A stretch of 64,000 nucleotides of DNA from Erythrobacter sanguineus (GTDB taxonomy: Bacteria > Pseudomonadota > Alphaproteobacteria > Sphingomonadales > Sphingomonadaceae): positions 48,725-112,724 of the forward strand of contig CAMCUB010000007.1 of the NCBI GenBank assembly GCA_945878845.1, given 5' to 3'. Positions 9,974 through 18,813 of this stretch are shown here, piece after piece (within the stretch, counting starts at the first letter, position 1; each line of letters starts with the position of its first letter). Below the pieces are notes generated by a model. The model worked only from the letters and a program-made list of their open reading frames with translations. It was not told the DNA's origin and did no database searches. Position numbers and translations under genes: made by a program.

Positions 9974-10486
9974 ATGTCCTACGCCACCGCCGCCCTTGCC
10001 ACCTATGCCAACATGCTCGGCACGCTCGACACCCTCGTCGCCAGGGCCGAGGGCCACGCGAAGGGCGAGGCGCTGCTCGCGTCGCGGCTGGCCGAGGACA
10101 TGTTCCCGCTCGCCACGCAGCTGCGGTTCGTGTGCAACATGCCGGGCGAGACCCTCGCGCGGATGACGGGGCTGGACTTCGTCTCGAGCGACACCGATCC
10201 TGCAACCCTCGCCGAAGCGCGCGAACGGATCGCGGCCGCCAAAGCGCTGATCGCGGCGAGCGATCCCGCCACCTGGCCTGCCAGCGACGCAGCGGTCGAC
10301 TTCACTCTCCCCAACGGCATGAGCTTCGCGATGCAGGCGCACGAATATTGCCGCGACTGGGCGATCCCGCAGCTCTATTTCCACATGACCGCCGCCTATG
10401 CGATCCTGCGGATGGAGGGGCTTCCCATCGGCAAAGCGGAATTTGTCGGATACATGTTCAAGTACATCAAACAGCCCGCCGCCTGA
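9974..10486 (+). CDS. DUF1993 family protein
   Basis: MSYATAALATYANMLGTLDTLVARAEGHAKGEALLASRLAEDMFPLATQLRF; C-terminal QLYFHMTAAYAILRMEGLPIGKAEFVGYMF; RBS ggagagag upstream. Confidence 0.8.
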   Translation: MSYATAALATYANMLGTLDTLVARAEGHAKGEALLASRLAEDMFPLATQLRFVCNMPGETLARMTGLDFVSSDTDPATLAEARERIAAAKALIAASDPATWPASDAAVDFTLPNGMSFAMQAHEYCRDWAIPQLYFHMTAAYAILRMEGLPIGKAEFVGYMFKYIKQPAA

Positions 10487-10501
10487 GGACACCGCCCGAC
10501 A

Positions 10502-11134
10502 ATGCACCGCTACGACCCCGCGCGCCAACGCCTCGCGCTCGGCCTTGCCGGGCTGGCGGGGCTGGTGGATGCGACCGGGTTCGTGGTGGCAGGGGGCTAT
10601 TTCACCTCCTTCATGTCGGGCAACACGACGCGGATGGGTGTGGAGCTGGTCCATTCCCCCGCTCTCGCGCTTGCCCCGCTGGCGCTGATCGGTGCGTTTC
10701 TGACTGGAGTGACCGGCGGCGCGATGGTCGGGCGGCGCTTTGCGGGACGGCACAAGCGGGTGCTGCTCGGATTGGTCGCGCTGCTGCTGTCGGCGGGAGC
10801 GGGATTGCTGGCGGCGGGGCTGCCGGTGCCCTTCCTCGGGCTTTCGGCCATGGCGATGGGCCTCGCCAATAATGTCTTCGTCCGCGATGGCGAGGTGACG
10901 GTCGGCGTCACCTACATGACCGGCGCGCTGGTGCGCTTCGGGCAGGGGATCGCGGCGAGGCTGGCGGGCGCGCCGCTCGAATCGACCCGAGGTTACGGGT
11001 TGTTGTGGAGCGCGCTTGCACTGGGCGCGGCCACCGGCGGCGCGCTGTGCCTGATCGCGCCGCTGTGGGCCGCGGGGCTGGCCGCGCTCGCCGCACTGGC
11101 GCTGTGGGGCTTTGCCTTCGCGGTCGAGCGCTAG
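10502..11134 (+). CDS. DUF1275 (YoaK-like) family membrane protein
   Basis: 210 aa; LAGLAGLVDATGFVVAGGYFTSFMSGNTTRMGV is diagnostic of DUF1275. Confidence 0.85.
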   Translation: MHRYDPARQRLALGLAGLAGLVDATGFVVAGGYFTSFMSGNTTRMGVELVHSPALALAPLALIGAFLTGVTGGAMVGRRFAGRHKRVLLGLVALLLSAGAGLLAAGLPVPFLGLSAMAMGLANNVFVRDGEVTVGVTYMTGALVRFGQGIAARLAGAPLESTRGYGLLWSALALGAATGGALCLIAPLWAAGLAALAALALWGFAFAVER

Positions 11135-11412
11135 AGCTCCACCACCAAAATCTTTTCCCGAGAAGTCGCGCCGCGCAACAAGCTCACCCGCGAGGGCGCT
11201 AGCCTGAGCGCCCGCGCCACCACAGCAAGCACCGCCGCATTGGCCGCACCCTTGTCGGCAGGTGCGCGCACCTTCACCAGCACCGCATCGGGGGTGAGCG
11301 TCACGCTTTCCTCGCGCGCGCCCGCCGTCACCCTGACCGCGAGCCGCCCGTCAGCGCCAATCCGCCCGCGCAACGCATCCGCATCCGGCAAGAGCGCCGG
11401 AGGCCACGCCAT
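11131..11412 (-). CDS. DUF167 (YggU) family protein
   Basis: MAWPPALLPDADALRG...RVTAGAREESVTLTPDAVLVKVRAPADKGAANAAVLAVVARAL; start at 11412 overlaps the preceding gene's stop. Confidence 0.85.
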   Translation of the reverse strand: MAWPPALLPDADALRGRIGADGRLAVRVTAGAREESVTLTPDAVLVKVRAPADKGAANAAVLAVVARALRLAPSRVSLLRGATSREKILVVEL

Positions 11413-11987
11413 TACTTGAGCGCCGCCGCCACCGCTTCGGCGTGGTGCTTGGCGTTCTCGGCATAATGCGCCGTCCCGATCCGCATCCCCATGATCGCAG
11501 CGTCGTCGAGATCGCGCATCTTGCGCGCCGGACGCCCGCCCCACAACTCGCGCGGCTCCATCACCTTGCCCTCGGTAAGCATCGCACCCGCCGCGAGCAT
11601 CGCGTCGCTGCCGATTACCGCCTTGTTCATCACAATCGCCCCCAACCCCACGAAACCGCGGTCGTGGATGATGCAGCCATGAACCATCGCCATGTGGCCG
11701 ATCAGCACATCATCGCCGATGATCAGCGGCGAGCCCTCGGGATCGCCCGGGCGCGGCGGGTCGCAGTGGAGCACGCTCCCGTCCTGCACATTGGTTCGCG
11801 CCCCGATGCGGATCGAGAACACGTCGGCGCGCAGCACGCAATTGTACCAGATCGAGGAGCCCTCGCCGATCTCGACATCGCCGATGATCATGCAGCCGGG
11901 GGCGATGAAGGCGGTTTCGTGGATGCGCGGCGTCTTGCCGTGGATCGGGATGATGTTGACGCCGGGACGTGCGGGCGTTTCGGGCAT
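11412..11987 (-). CDS. Gamma carbonic anhydrase family protein (LbetaH hexapeptide repeats)
   Basis: 191 aa; FIAPGCMIIGDVEIGEGSSIWYNCVLRADV and DDVLIGHMAMVHGCIIHDRGFVGLGAIVMNKAVIGSDAMLAAGAMLTEGK. Confidence 0.93.
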   Translation of the reverse strand: MPETPARPGVNIIPIHGKTPRIHETAFIAPGCMIIGDVEIGEGSSIWYNCVLRADVFSIRIGARTNVQDGSVLHCDPPRPGDPEGSPLIIGDDVLIGHMAMVHGCIIHDRGFVGLGAIVMNKAVIGSDAMLAAGAMLTEGKVMEPRELWGGRPARKMRDLDDAAIMGMRIGTAHYAENAKHHAEAVAAALK

Positions 11988-11998
11988 TGCGGTTCCCC

Positions 11999-14236
11999 TC
12001 AGTGGAAATTCTTCCAGATCAGATGCGGCAGGATCGAGGCATAGTCGTCACGCCACACCTCGGCCGCGGGCGGTGCGAGCGGGCGCCACTTGCCGTCGGC
12101 GGTCAGTGCCTTCAATTGCGCCGGATCGCGCGACATGGCCACCCAGGTCGATCCGGTCAGGCCCTGACCCGAGGGGTTGTCGATCCGCACCGCCGAGGCC
12201 AGCTTGCCCTCCTTCGCCAGCGCCGCCAGCACCGGCTCCAATCGGATGAAGCGGTTGGAGATATGCATCAGCAGCAGGCCATTGGGCGCCAGCGTGCGGA
12301 AATAGCCCTCCTGCGCCTCCTTGGTCATCAGGTGGAGCGGGATCGCATCGGAGGAGAAGGCGTCGACCACCAGAATGTGGAAGCTCCCCGCCGGCAGTTT
12401 CTCGAGCTGCAAACGCGCGTCGCCGATGATCGTCGGCGCTTCCGGAGCGCAGGATTGCATGAAGGTGAACTGCCCGCGGGTCGAATAGGCGAGCACCGCC
12501 GGGTCGATCTCGAAGAAGGTCCAGGTCTGGCCCGGCTGCTTGTAGCAGGCGAGCGTGCCGACGCCGAGGCCGACCACCCCGACGCGGGCCTTGTCGCCGA
12601 ACATCGCCGGAGCCTTGGTCAGCGCCAGACCCACCCCGGCCTCGCGCCCGTAATAGGTGGTCGGCTCGAGAATGCCGTCCTCGAGGCGCTGCACCCCGTG
12701 GAGCGTGGTGCCGTGGATCAGCTGCCTGAGGCCGTCGGTCCCGTCACGCACGGTGTAGATCCCGAAATAGCTCCGGCTGCGCAGGCCCGCAAAACTGGTC
12801 TGCGCCTGCACCATCGCGCCCAATGCCGCGATCAGCGCGGCACAGGCGGCGACGAAGGCCCAGCGCCGCGCGGCGAGCAGCACCGCGGCGACGATCAGCG
12901 CGGCGAAAATCGCCACGTCGATGATGCCCCATTCGTCGCTCAGCATCGACCGATCGAACAGCCGCAGCGCGCCGATGAACAGCGCGAACAGCAGCGCGAT
13001 GATGCCGAGCCGCGCGCCCTGCTCGCTCGGGAACAGCTTGGCGAGGAAGCCCGACCACGTGCCCAGCGGCAACAGCGCGGCCGCCGCAAGGATCAGCAGC
13101 GGGTGCTCCCAGGTCCAGTCGAACACCAGCGGCGCAATCAGCGCGGTGAACAGCCCGCCGAGCACGCCGCCCGCCGACATCACCAGATAGAACTGGGTGA
13201 GGCGCGCAGGCTCGGGCCGGTCCTCGTACAGCCGCGCGTGGAGCGCGACCGCAACCACGAACAGCAGCGTCAGGCTCGCCGCGACCGCGAGCAGGCTCGG
13301 GCGCGAGGAGCCGAGCATTGCGAGCGCTCCGGCGGCGGCGATCACCACCGGGGCGATCACGGTCATCACCCGCGCAAGGCCCCGCTTCTCGGCAAAGGCA
13401 AGGCTGAAGGACAGCAGATACAGCCCCAATGGGATCACCCACAGCAGCGGCATCGCGAAGATGTCGGTGGTGAGGTGGGTGGTGGTCGAGAGCATCAGCC
13501 CCGAAGGCACCGCCGACAGCGCCAGCCACAGGGCGATGCGCTTGGCGGAGGGCGCGGCCTCGGTCTCGGACGCCGCGGCGATCACCGCCGGGGCAGGCGC
13601 GGTGCGGCGGGCGAGCGCGACCAGCGCCACCAGCACCACCAGCGCGCCATAGCCGAACGCCCAGTAGCGGCTCTGCTCGCCGAGCGGCAGCACCGGCTCG
13701 ACCAGCAGCGGATAGGCGAGCAGCCCGGCAAAGCTCCCGAGGTTGGAGGCGGCATAGAGCGGATAGGGATCGCCCGCCTTGGGATGCGCGGCGAACCATT
13801 GCTGCATCAAGGGGGCCTGCGCCGAGACGACGAAGAACACCGGGCCAATGGTCAGCAGGAACAGGTAAGGCACCCACAGCGCTTCCTGCCCCGCTTCAGG
13901 GGGCGCAATCGCGGGGAGCGCGATCGGCAGGGTGAAGGCCGCCGCAACCAGCAGCGCCAGATGGATCAGCGCCTGCCGCCCGACCGCGAGGCGCGACAGC
14001 GCATGGGCATAGGCATAACCGCCCAAGAGCAGCGCCTGATAGACCAGCATCGCGCTGTTCCAGACGTTCGGCGCACCCCCAAGGCGCGGCAGCGCGAGGC
14101 GCGCGACCAAGGGTTGGACGAGGAACAGCAGGAAGCTCCCGGTGAGGATCGTCACCGCAAACAGCCAGCGGCGCGGGCCAAGGCCGGGTGCGCCGGGCGC
14201 GGCAGAAATGTCGTCAGTCAAGGCTTTGGTCCCCAT
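11999..14236 (-). CDS. Fused multi-TM / spermidine synthase-like protein
   Basis: 745 aa; multiple hydrophobic segments then GVVGLGVGTLACYKQPGQTWTFFEIDPAV and ILVVDAFSSDAIPLHLMTKEA. Confidence 0.85.
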   Translation of the reverse strand: MGTKALTDDISAAPGAPGLGPRRWLFAVTILTGSFLLFLVQPLVARLALPRLGGAPNVWNSAMLVYQALLLGGYAYAHALSRLAVGRQALIHLALLVAAAFTLPIALPAIAPPEAGQEALWVPYLFLLTIGPVFFVVSAQAPLMQQWFAAHPKAGDPYPLYAASNLGSFAGLLAYPLLVEPVLPLGEQSRYWAFGYGALVVLVALVALARRTAPAPAVIAAASETEAAPSAKRIALWLALSAVPSGLMLSTTTHLTTDIFAMPLLWVIPLGLYLLSFSLAFAEKRGLARVMTVIAPVVIAAAGALAMLGSSRPSLLAVAASLTLLFVVAVALHARLYEDRPEPARLTQFYLVMSAGGVLGGLFTALIAPLVFDWTWEHPLLILAAAALLPLGTWSGFLAKLFPSEQGARLGIIALLFALFIGALRLFDRSMLSDEWGIIDVAIFAALIVAAVLLAARRWAFVAACAALIAALGAMVQAQTSFAGLRSRSYFGIYTVRDGTDGLRQLIHGTTLHGVQRLEDGILEPTTYYGREAGVGLALTKAPAMFGDKARVGVVGLGVGTLACYKQPGQTWTFFEIDPAVLAYSTRGQFTFMQSCAPEAPTIIGDARLQLEKLPAGSFHILVVDAFSSDAIPLHLMTKEAQEGYFRTLAPNGLLLMHISNRFIRLEPVLAALAKEGKLASAVRIDNPSGQGLTGSTWVAMSRDPAQLKALTADGKWRPLAPPAAEVWRDDYASILPHLIWKNFH

Positions 14237-14775
14237 TGCCCCAGCGATATCGCATATTGGATCGCCGGGTTATACGCGGGTGACATTGCCGGATCGTTGA
14301 AATCAAGCTCGGGCCGGCGTTCCATGCCCAGTTTCTCCATCAGCCGCCAGCTGCCGGTGTTGTTTTGGACGGTGATGGCGACGATCCGGGGCGCGGCAAA
14401 GGCGGTGAACCCCCAGTCGATCACCGCCCGCATCGCCTCGAAGGCGTAGCCGCGCCGCCAACGATCCTCGCGCACCAGCCAGCCGATCTCGAAATCCTCA
14501 GGGTTGGGCGCGAGCGGGTGGGCGACATGGCGCAACCCGCAATGCCCGACCATTTCTCCGGTCGCGCGCTCCTCCATGATCATGAAGCCATAGCCCCTTG
14601 TGGCGAACCCTTCGCGTGAGGCTTCCTGCTTGGCGGCGATGACGTCGCGCGGCTGCACCCCGCCGAGATATTGCATCACCGCAGGCGTGTTGAGCAGCGC
14701 CATGTGCGGATCGAGGTCGTCCGCGCCGATCTGGCGCAGGATCAGCCGCTCGGTGATGAGCACGGGTGCCGTCAC
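14218..14775 (-). CDS. GNAT family N-acetyltransferase
   Basis: MTAPVLITERLILRQIGADDLDPHM...EIGWLVREDRWRRGYAFEAMRAVIDWGF; RimJ/RimL-like. Confidence 0.88.
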   Translation of the reverse strand: MTAPVLITERLILRQIGADDLDPHMALLNTPAVMQYLGGVQPRDVIAAKQEASREGFATRGYGFMIMEERATGEMVGHCGLRHVAHPLAPNPEDFEIGWLVREDRWRRGYAFEAMRAVIDWGFTAFAAPRIVAITVQNNTGSWRLMEKLGMERRPELDFNDPAMSPAYNPAIQYAISLGQWGPKP

Positions 14776-15323
14776 GCCGCCTCCCAGCCTGCGCGCGCGA
14801 TGGCATAGGCGATGATGCGGGGGTTCTCGGCGTCAAAATCGGCGCTGGCGAAATCGAGATCCTCGCGCCGCGCCATGCCGAGGCGCTCCATCAGCCCCCA
14901 ACTGGCGGTGTTGCGCGCCACCGTCAGCGCGACCACCTCGTCCGCCCCGAAGCGATCGAAGGCGAGCGCCAGCGAGGCCGCGGCGGCCTCCCTGGCATAG
15001 CCCTTCCCCCAGGCATCCTCGCGCAAGCGCCAGCCGACCTCCATCATGCCCTGCGGCCCGCCCGGCTGGTTGGAACGCTTCAATCCGCAGAAACCGAGCA
15101 GCGCGCTGTCCTCGCGGCGTTCGACCACCCAGAAGGTGTGGCCGTGGTCGGCGAGATAGGACTCGATCCGTCCCCGCAGCGCCGCTTGCCCGCCCGCGTC
15201 CATCAGCCCGCCGAGCCAGCGCATCACCGCGGGCGTGTTGGTGACGCGCCAGAACTCGGGCCAGTCCTCTCCGCGCCAGTCGCGCAGAGTCAGGCGGGCG
15301 GTGTCGTGGCGGAACCCGGTCAT
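14772..15323 (-). CDS. GNAT family N-acetyltransferase
   Basis: MTGFRHDTARLTLRDWRGEDWPEFWR...MMEVGWRLREDAWGKGYAREAAAASLALAF; ORF opens at 15344. Confidence 0.88.
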   Translation of the reverse strand: MTGFRHDTARLTLRDWRGEDWPEFWRVTNTPAVMRWLGGLMDAGGQAALRGRIESYLADHGHTFWVVERREDSALLGFCGLKRSNQPGGPQGMMEVGWRLREDAWGKGYAREAAAASLALAFDRFGADEVVALTVARNTASWGLMERLGMARREDLDFASADFDAENPRIIAYAIARAGWEAA

Positions 15324-15886
15324 GCAGGGGCGTCCAGAGACCACACCGTCGTCGGGTTATCCTCGGGCGGATAGTCGGGATCGACATAGCCAAGCTCGGG
15401 CCGGAAGGTAAAGCCGAGGCGGTGCATCATCCGGGTCGAACCGAGGTTGGATGTGCTCGTCTGCGCATAGAGGCAGGGCACGCCGAGAGACCCGAAGGCG
15501 AAGCCGAGGGCCCCCGTGGCCGCCTCGGTCGCATAGCCCTTGCCCCAATGGGCTTGCGCGAAAGTCCAGCCGATCTCGCGCTGGCCCTGCAAGGCCGGCG
15601 GCGCGGCGCGCGAGCGGACGTGGAACAGGCCGACGCGGCCAACACGGGTTTCGCCCCGATCACCCCCGGCGTCACGCAGCCACACCGTCCAGCGGCAGTG
15701 GCCGTCGGGCGCGGTAAAGGCGGCGATGTCGGCGGCAAGGCCCTCCTCCACCTCCTGCGCGCTGCGCACCCCGGCGAGGTGGCGCATCACAGGTTCGGTG
15801 TTCATGGCGGCGAGCAGCCACGGCAGATCCTCCGCCACCGGGGGACGCAGGATCAGGCGCTCGGTTACGAGGACCCCCTCACCCAT
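15320..15886 (-). CDS. GNAT family N-acetyltransferase
   Basis: VLVTERLILRPPVAEDLPWLLAAMNTEPVMRHLAG...EIGWTFAQAHWGKGYATEAATGALGFAF. Confidence 0.88.
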   Translation of the reverse strand: MGEGVLVTERLILRPPVAEDLPWLLAAMNTEPVMRHLAGVRSAQEVEEGLAADIAAFTAPDGHCRWTVWLRDAGGDRGETRVGRVGLFHVRSRAAPPALQGQREIGWTFAQAHWGKGYATEAATGALGFAFGSLGVPCLYAQTSTSNLGSTRMMHRLGFTFRPELGYVDPDYPPEDNPTTVWSLDAPA

Positions 15887-16874
15887 TCAGGAGGCGGGCG
15901 GCGTGGGCGGCGTGGTAGGTGAGGACACCGCTGCACCCGGCGCGCTTGAACGCCAGCAGCGTCTCGAGCACCAGCGCGTCGCGATCCCCCGCGCCCGCCG
16001 CCGCAGCGGCCTCGATCATCGCGTATTCGCCGCTCACCTGATAGGCGAAGACCGGCACGCCGAACTCCGCCTTCACCCGCGCGGCGATGTCGAGATAGGC
16101 GAGCCCCGGCTTGACCATCACCGAATCCGCGCCCTCGGCAATGTCCATCGCCACTTCGCGCAGGGCCTCGTCGCCATTCGCCGGGTCCATCTGGTAGGTC
16201 TTCTTGTCGCCCTTGAGCAGCCCGCCGCTGCCCACTGCATCGCGGAACGGGCCGTAGAAGGCGCTCGCATATTTGGCGGCGTAGCTCATGATCTGGACGT
16301 TGGGATGCCCGTTCATTTCGAGCGCGCGGCGGATCGCGCCGATGCGGCCGTCCATCATGTCGGAGGGCGCGATGATGTCCGCGCCCGCATTGGCCTGATT
16401 GACCGCCTGATCGACCAGCGCGGAGACGGTCTCGTCATTGACGACATAGCCCGCACCATCGACCAGCCCGTCCTGCCCGTGCGAGGTATAGGGGTCGAGC
16501 GCCACGTCGGTCAGCACGCCGATGCTATCCCCGCAGGCCTGCTTGATGGCGCGGATCGCCTGGCACATCAGATTGTCGGGATTATGCGCTTCGCCCCCGT
16601 CATCGGAGCGCAGCTCGCGCGGGGTGTTGGGGAACAGCGCGATCACCGGGATGCCGAGTTCCACCGCCTCCTTCGCGCGGGCGACGATTCCATCGACCGA
16701 CCAGCGCGAGACGCCCGGGAGCGTGGCAATCGGCTCCTCGACGCCCGTTCCGGAGGTCACGAACAGCGGCCAGATCAGGTCCGCAGGCGTGAGAATGGTC
16801 TCGCGGTGCAGCGCGCGGCTCCACGCCGTGGCGCGGGTGCGGCGCAGGCGGGTGTTGGGATAATGTCCAGTCAT
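15879..16874 (-). CDS. hemB: Porphobilinogen synthase (delta-aminolevulinic acid dehydratase)
   Basis: LRRTRATAWSRALHRETILTPADLIWPLFVTSG, DVALDPYTSHGQDG, DIIAPSDMMDGRIGAIR, VMVKPGLAYLDI. Confidence 0.96.
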   Translation of the reverse strand: MTGHYPNTRLRRTRATAWSRALHRETILTPADLIWPLFVTSGTGVEEPIATLPGVSRWSVDGIVARAKEAVELGIPVIALFPNTPRELRSDDGGEAHNPDNLMCQAIRAIKQACGDSIGVLTDVALDPYTSHGQDGLVDGAGYVVNDETVSALVDQAVNQANAGADIIAPSDMMDGRIGAIRRALEMNGHPNVQIMSYAAKYASAFYGPFRDAVGSGGLLKGDKKTYQMDPANGDEALREVAMDIAEGADSVMVKPGLAYLDIAARVKAEFGVPVFAYQVSGEYAMIEAAAAAGAGDRDALVLETLLAFKRAGCSGVLTYHAAHAARLLNG

Positions 16875-16919
16875 GGAGGCGAGACTTACGCCCAATCCGC
16901 GCCCGACGACAAGCGCTGC

Positions 16920-18680
16920 TTACGGCTTCTTCGGAGTGGGAGTGGGCCCCGCCACCTTCTCGATCTCGCGCACCGGCGCCTTCACCTCGCCCGCGGCCGG
17001 GGCGAGATCCTTGAGCGCGGCGCCGACCTCGATCTCCTTCAGCTTGATCAGCTGGCGGCGGAAATCGATCAGCTCGGTGCCCGAAAGCAGCGCGCGGCTG
17101 ACGAACTGGACGCTCGCCGGATTGATCACCCGCCCGCCGCGATACATCTCGTAGTGGAGGTGCGCGCCGGTCGAGAGGCCGGTCGAGCCGACATAGCCGA
17201 TCACCTGCCCGCGCCGCACGTTCATGCCGGGGGCAACCGCCATGCGGCTCATGTGGCAATAGCGGGTCGACAGGCCGCCGCCGTGTTCGAGCTTCACCGC
17301 GATCCCGCAACCGCCCGAGCGGCCCGCGCTGATGGCGCGGCCATCGCTGACCGCGACGATCGGCGTGCCGTAGCTCGCCTTGAAGTCGATCCCGGCGTGC
17401 ATCCGGGTGTAGCCGAGGATCGGGTGGCGGCGCATCCCGAAGTTGGAGGTGACCGCTCCCGGCACCGGCGCCAGCAGCCCGCGGCGCTGTTCGCCCACGC
17501 CCGAGGCTTCGTAGAAGCGCCCCTCGGTCCCCCAGCGCATCAGCTGGGTGCGGGGCACGCCGCTGCGCTCGACCCCGGCATAGAGCAATTGCCCCGCCAT
17601 GCGCTCGCCAGTTGCGGCGCGGCGATAGGCGAGGATAACGTCGAATTCGTCGGTCGGACGGACCTCGCGCTCCATGTCGATCTGCGCGTCGAGGGCCTTG
17701 AGATATTCCTGCACCGCGCTCGCGGGCACACCGGCGGCGCGCATCGAGCGGTAGAGGCTCGAGCCGACCACGCCGCGCACCCGCAGCGGAGTCTCGTCGA
17801 CGCGGATCACGTTGCGCTGGAGCGCGAGCGGGCCGGCGGGGGTCACCGGGGTGCCGTCGGGATTGACCTCGCCCACCCCCGGGCGGGTCAGCGCCAGCTC
17901 GAGATCGAAACGCGCGCGGAATGACAGGCTGTCGAGCGGGCGCGGCTGGCCCGGCGCGGTGCGGCGGCCGAGGATCAGGTCCATCTGCGTGCCCGGCTGG
18001 ATATCACCCACCGCCATCGCTTGGCCGACCAGCACCGCGGCGCGGTCGATATCCTCGCCCGCCACGCCTGCGCGGCGCAGCATCGAGGCAAAGCTGTCAC
18101 CCGGAGCAAGGGTCACCACCATCTGGATCTGCGGCCGCTCGGGCGCGCTCTTCAAGGGGATCACCGCCTGCGTCGGCCCCATGCGGCGGCCAGAATCGGC
18201 ACCCAGCGCGAGCGGCAGGATCATCTGGCTGCGCATCTCGCTGTCGACCGCCTCGCCGCGCGGCATGGCGGGGCGGGCTTCCAATGGGGTGAGATCGGGC
18301 CAGCACGCCAGCGCCACCGCGCCGAGCCCGACCATCGTGCCGAGCCCGCGCAGCCAGCGGCGGCTGCCGATATCCTCGGCAAGATCGGGGGCGAGATCGA
18401 GCCGGTCGAACCATTGCGAGGCGTCAAGACGCCACGCCTCGTAAGCTTCCGCCCGCGCGGCCCAGCGCTTCGCGAGCTTGCGCCGCATCCGCTGGCTGCG
18501 CGTCGGCAGAGCGAGCTTTTCGGCGTTGCGCAGATAGGGGAGCAGTTCGCGCGCCTGCGACGGGTCGATCGGCTGCGGAATGACCGCCAGCGCGCGGCTT
18601 TCTTCCTCGCCCGGAGTGTCCCCGGCGTCCTCCGGGCCTTCTGCCGGATCGGTCAGTTTGCGCGCGTGATCCAACATCAT
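16920..18680 (-). CDS. M23 family metallopeptidase (LysM/OapA-like N-terminal region)
   Basis: GAVTSNFGMRRHPILGYTRMHAGIDFKASYGTPIVAVSDG...GLSTGAHLHYEMYRGG; start placed at MMLDHARKL (18680) because the longer ORF would overlap the divergent helicase gene. Confidence 0.88.
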   Translation of the reverse strand: MMLDHARKLTDPAEGPEDAGDTPGEEESRALAVIPQPIDPSQARELLPYLRNAEKLALPTRSQRMRRKLAKRWAARAEAYEAWRLDASQWFDRLDLAPDLAEDIGSRRWLRGLGTMVGLGAVALACWPDLTPLEARPAMPRGEAVDSEMRSQMILPLALGADSGRRMGPTQAVIPLKSAPERPQIQMVVTLAPGDSFASMLRRAGVAGEDIDRAAVLVGQAMAVGDIQPGTQMDLILGRRTAPGQPRPLDSLSFRARFDLELALTRPGVGEVNPDGTPVTPAGPLALQRNVIRVDETPLRVRGVVGSSLYRSMRAAGVPASAVQEYLKALDAQIDMEREVRPTDEFDVILAYRRAATGERMAGQLLYAGVERSGVPRTQLMRWGTEGRFYEASGVGEQRRGLLAPVPGAVTSNFGMRRHPILGYTRMHAGIDFKASYGTPIVAVSDGRAISAGRSGGCGIAVKLEHGGGLSTRYCHMSRMAVAPGMNVRRGQVIGYVGSTGLSTGAHLHYEMYRGGRVINPASVQFVSRALLSGTELIDFRRQLIKLKEIEVGAALKDLAPAAGEVKAPVREIEKVAGPTPTPKKP

Positions 18681-18813
18681 GCCCCGAAGCGGTGCCCTTG
18701 CGGGGCGAGCTTTGCGCCACCCTCGGGCGGAGCCTTGTCGCATTTTTCTCCCACAACATAGTAAAACTGGCGTTAACCAGCGACCAGTTGGGGCCTTAGT
18801 GCGATAAGGTGTT

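Noticed and set aside
11969-14449. 826-aa plus-strand ORF
   Set aside because: Antisense to the spermidine synthase-like and GNAT genes; Arg/Gln/His-rich shadow ORF.
15540-17924. 794-aa plus-strand ORF
   Set aside because: Antisense to hemB and the M23 peptidase; shadow ORF.
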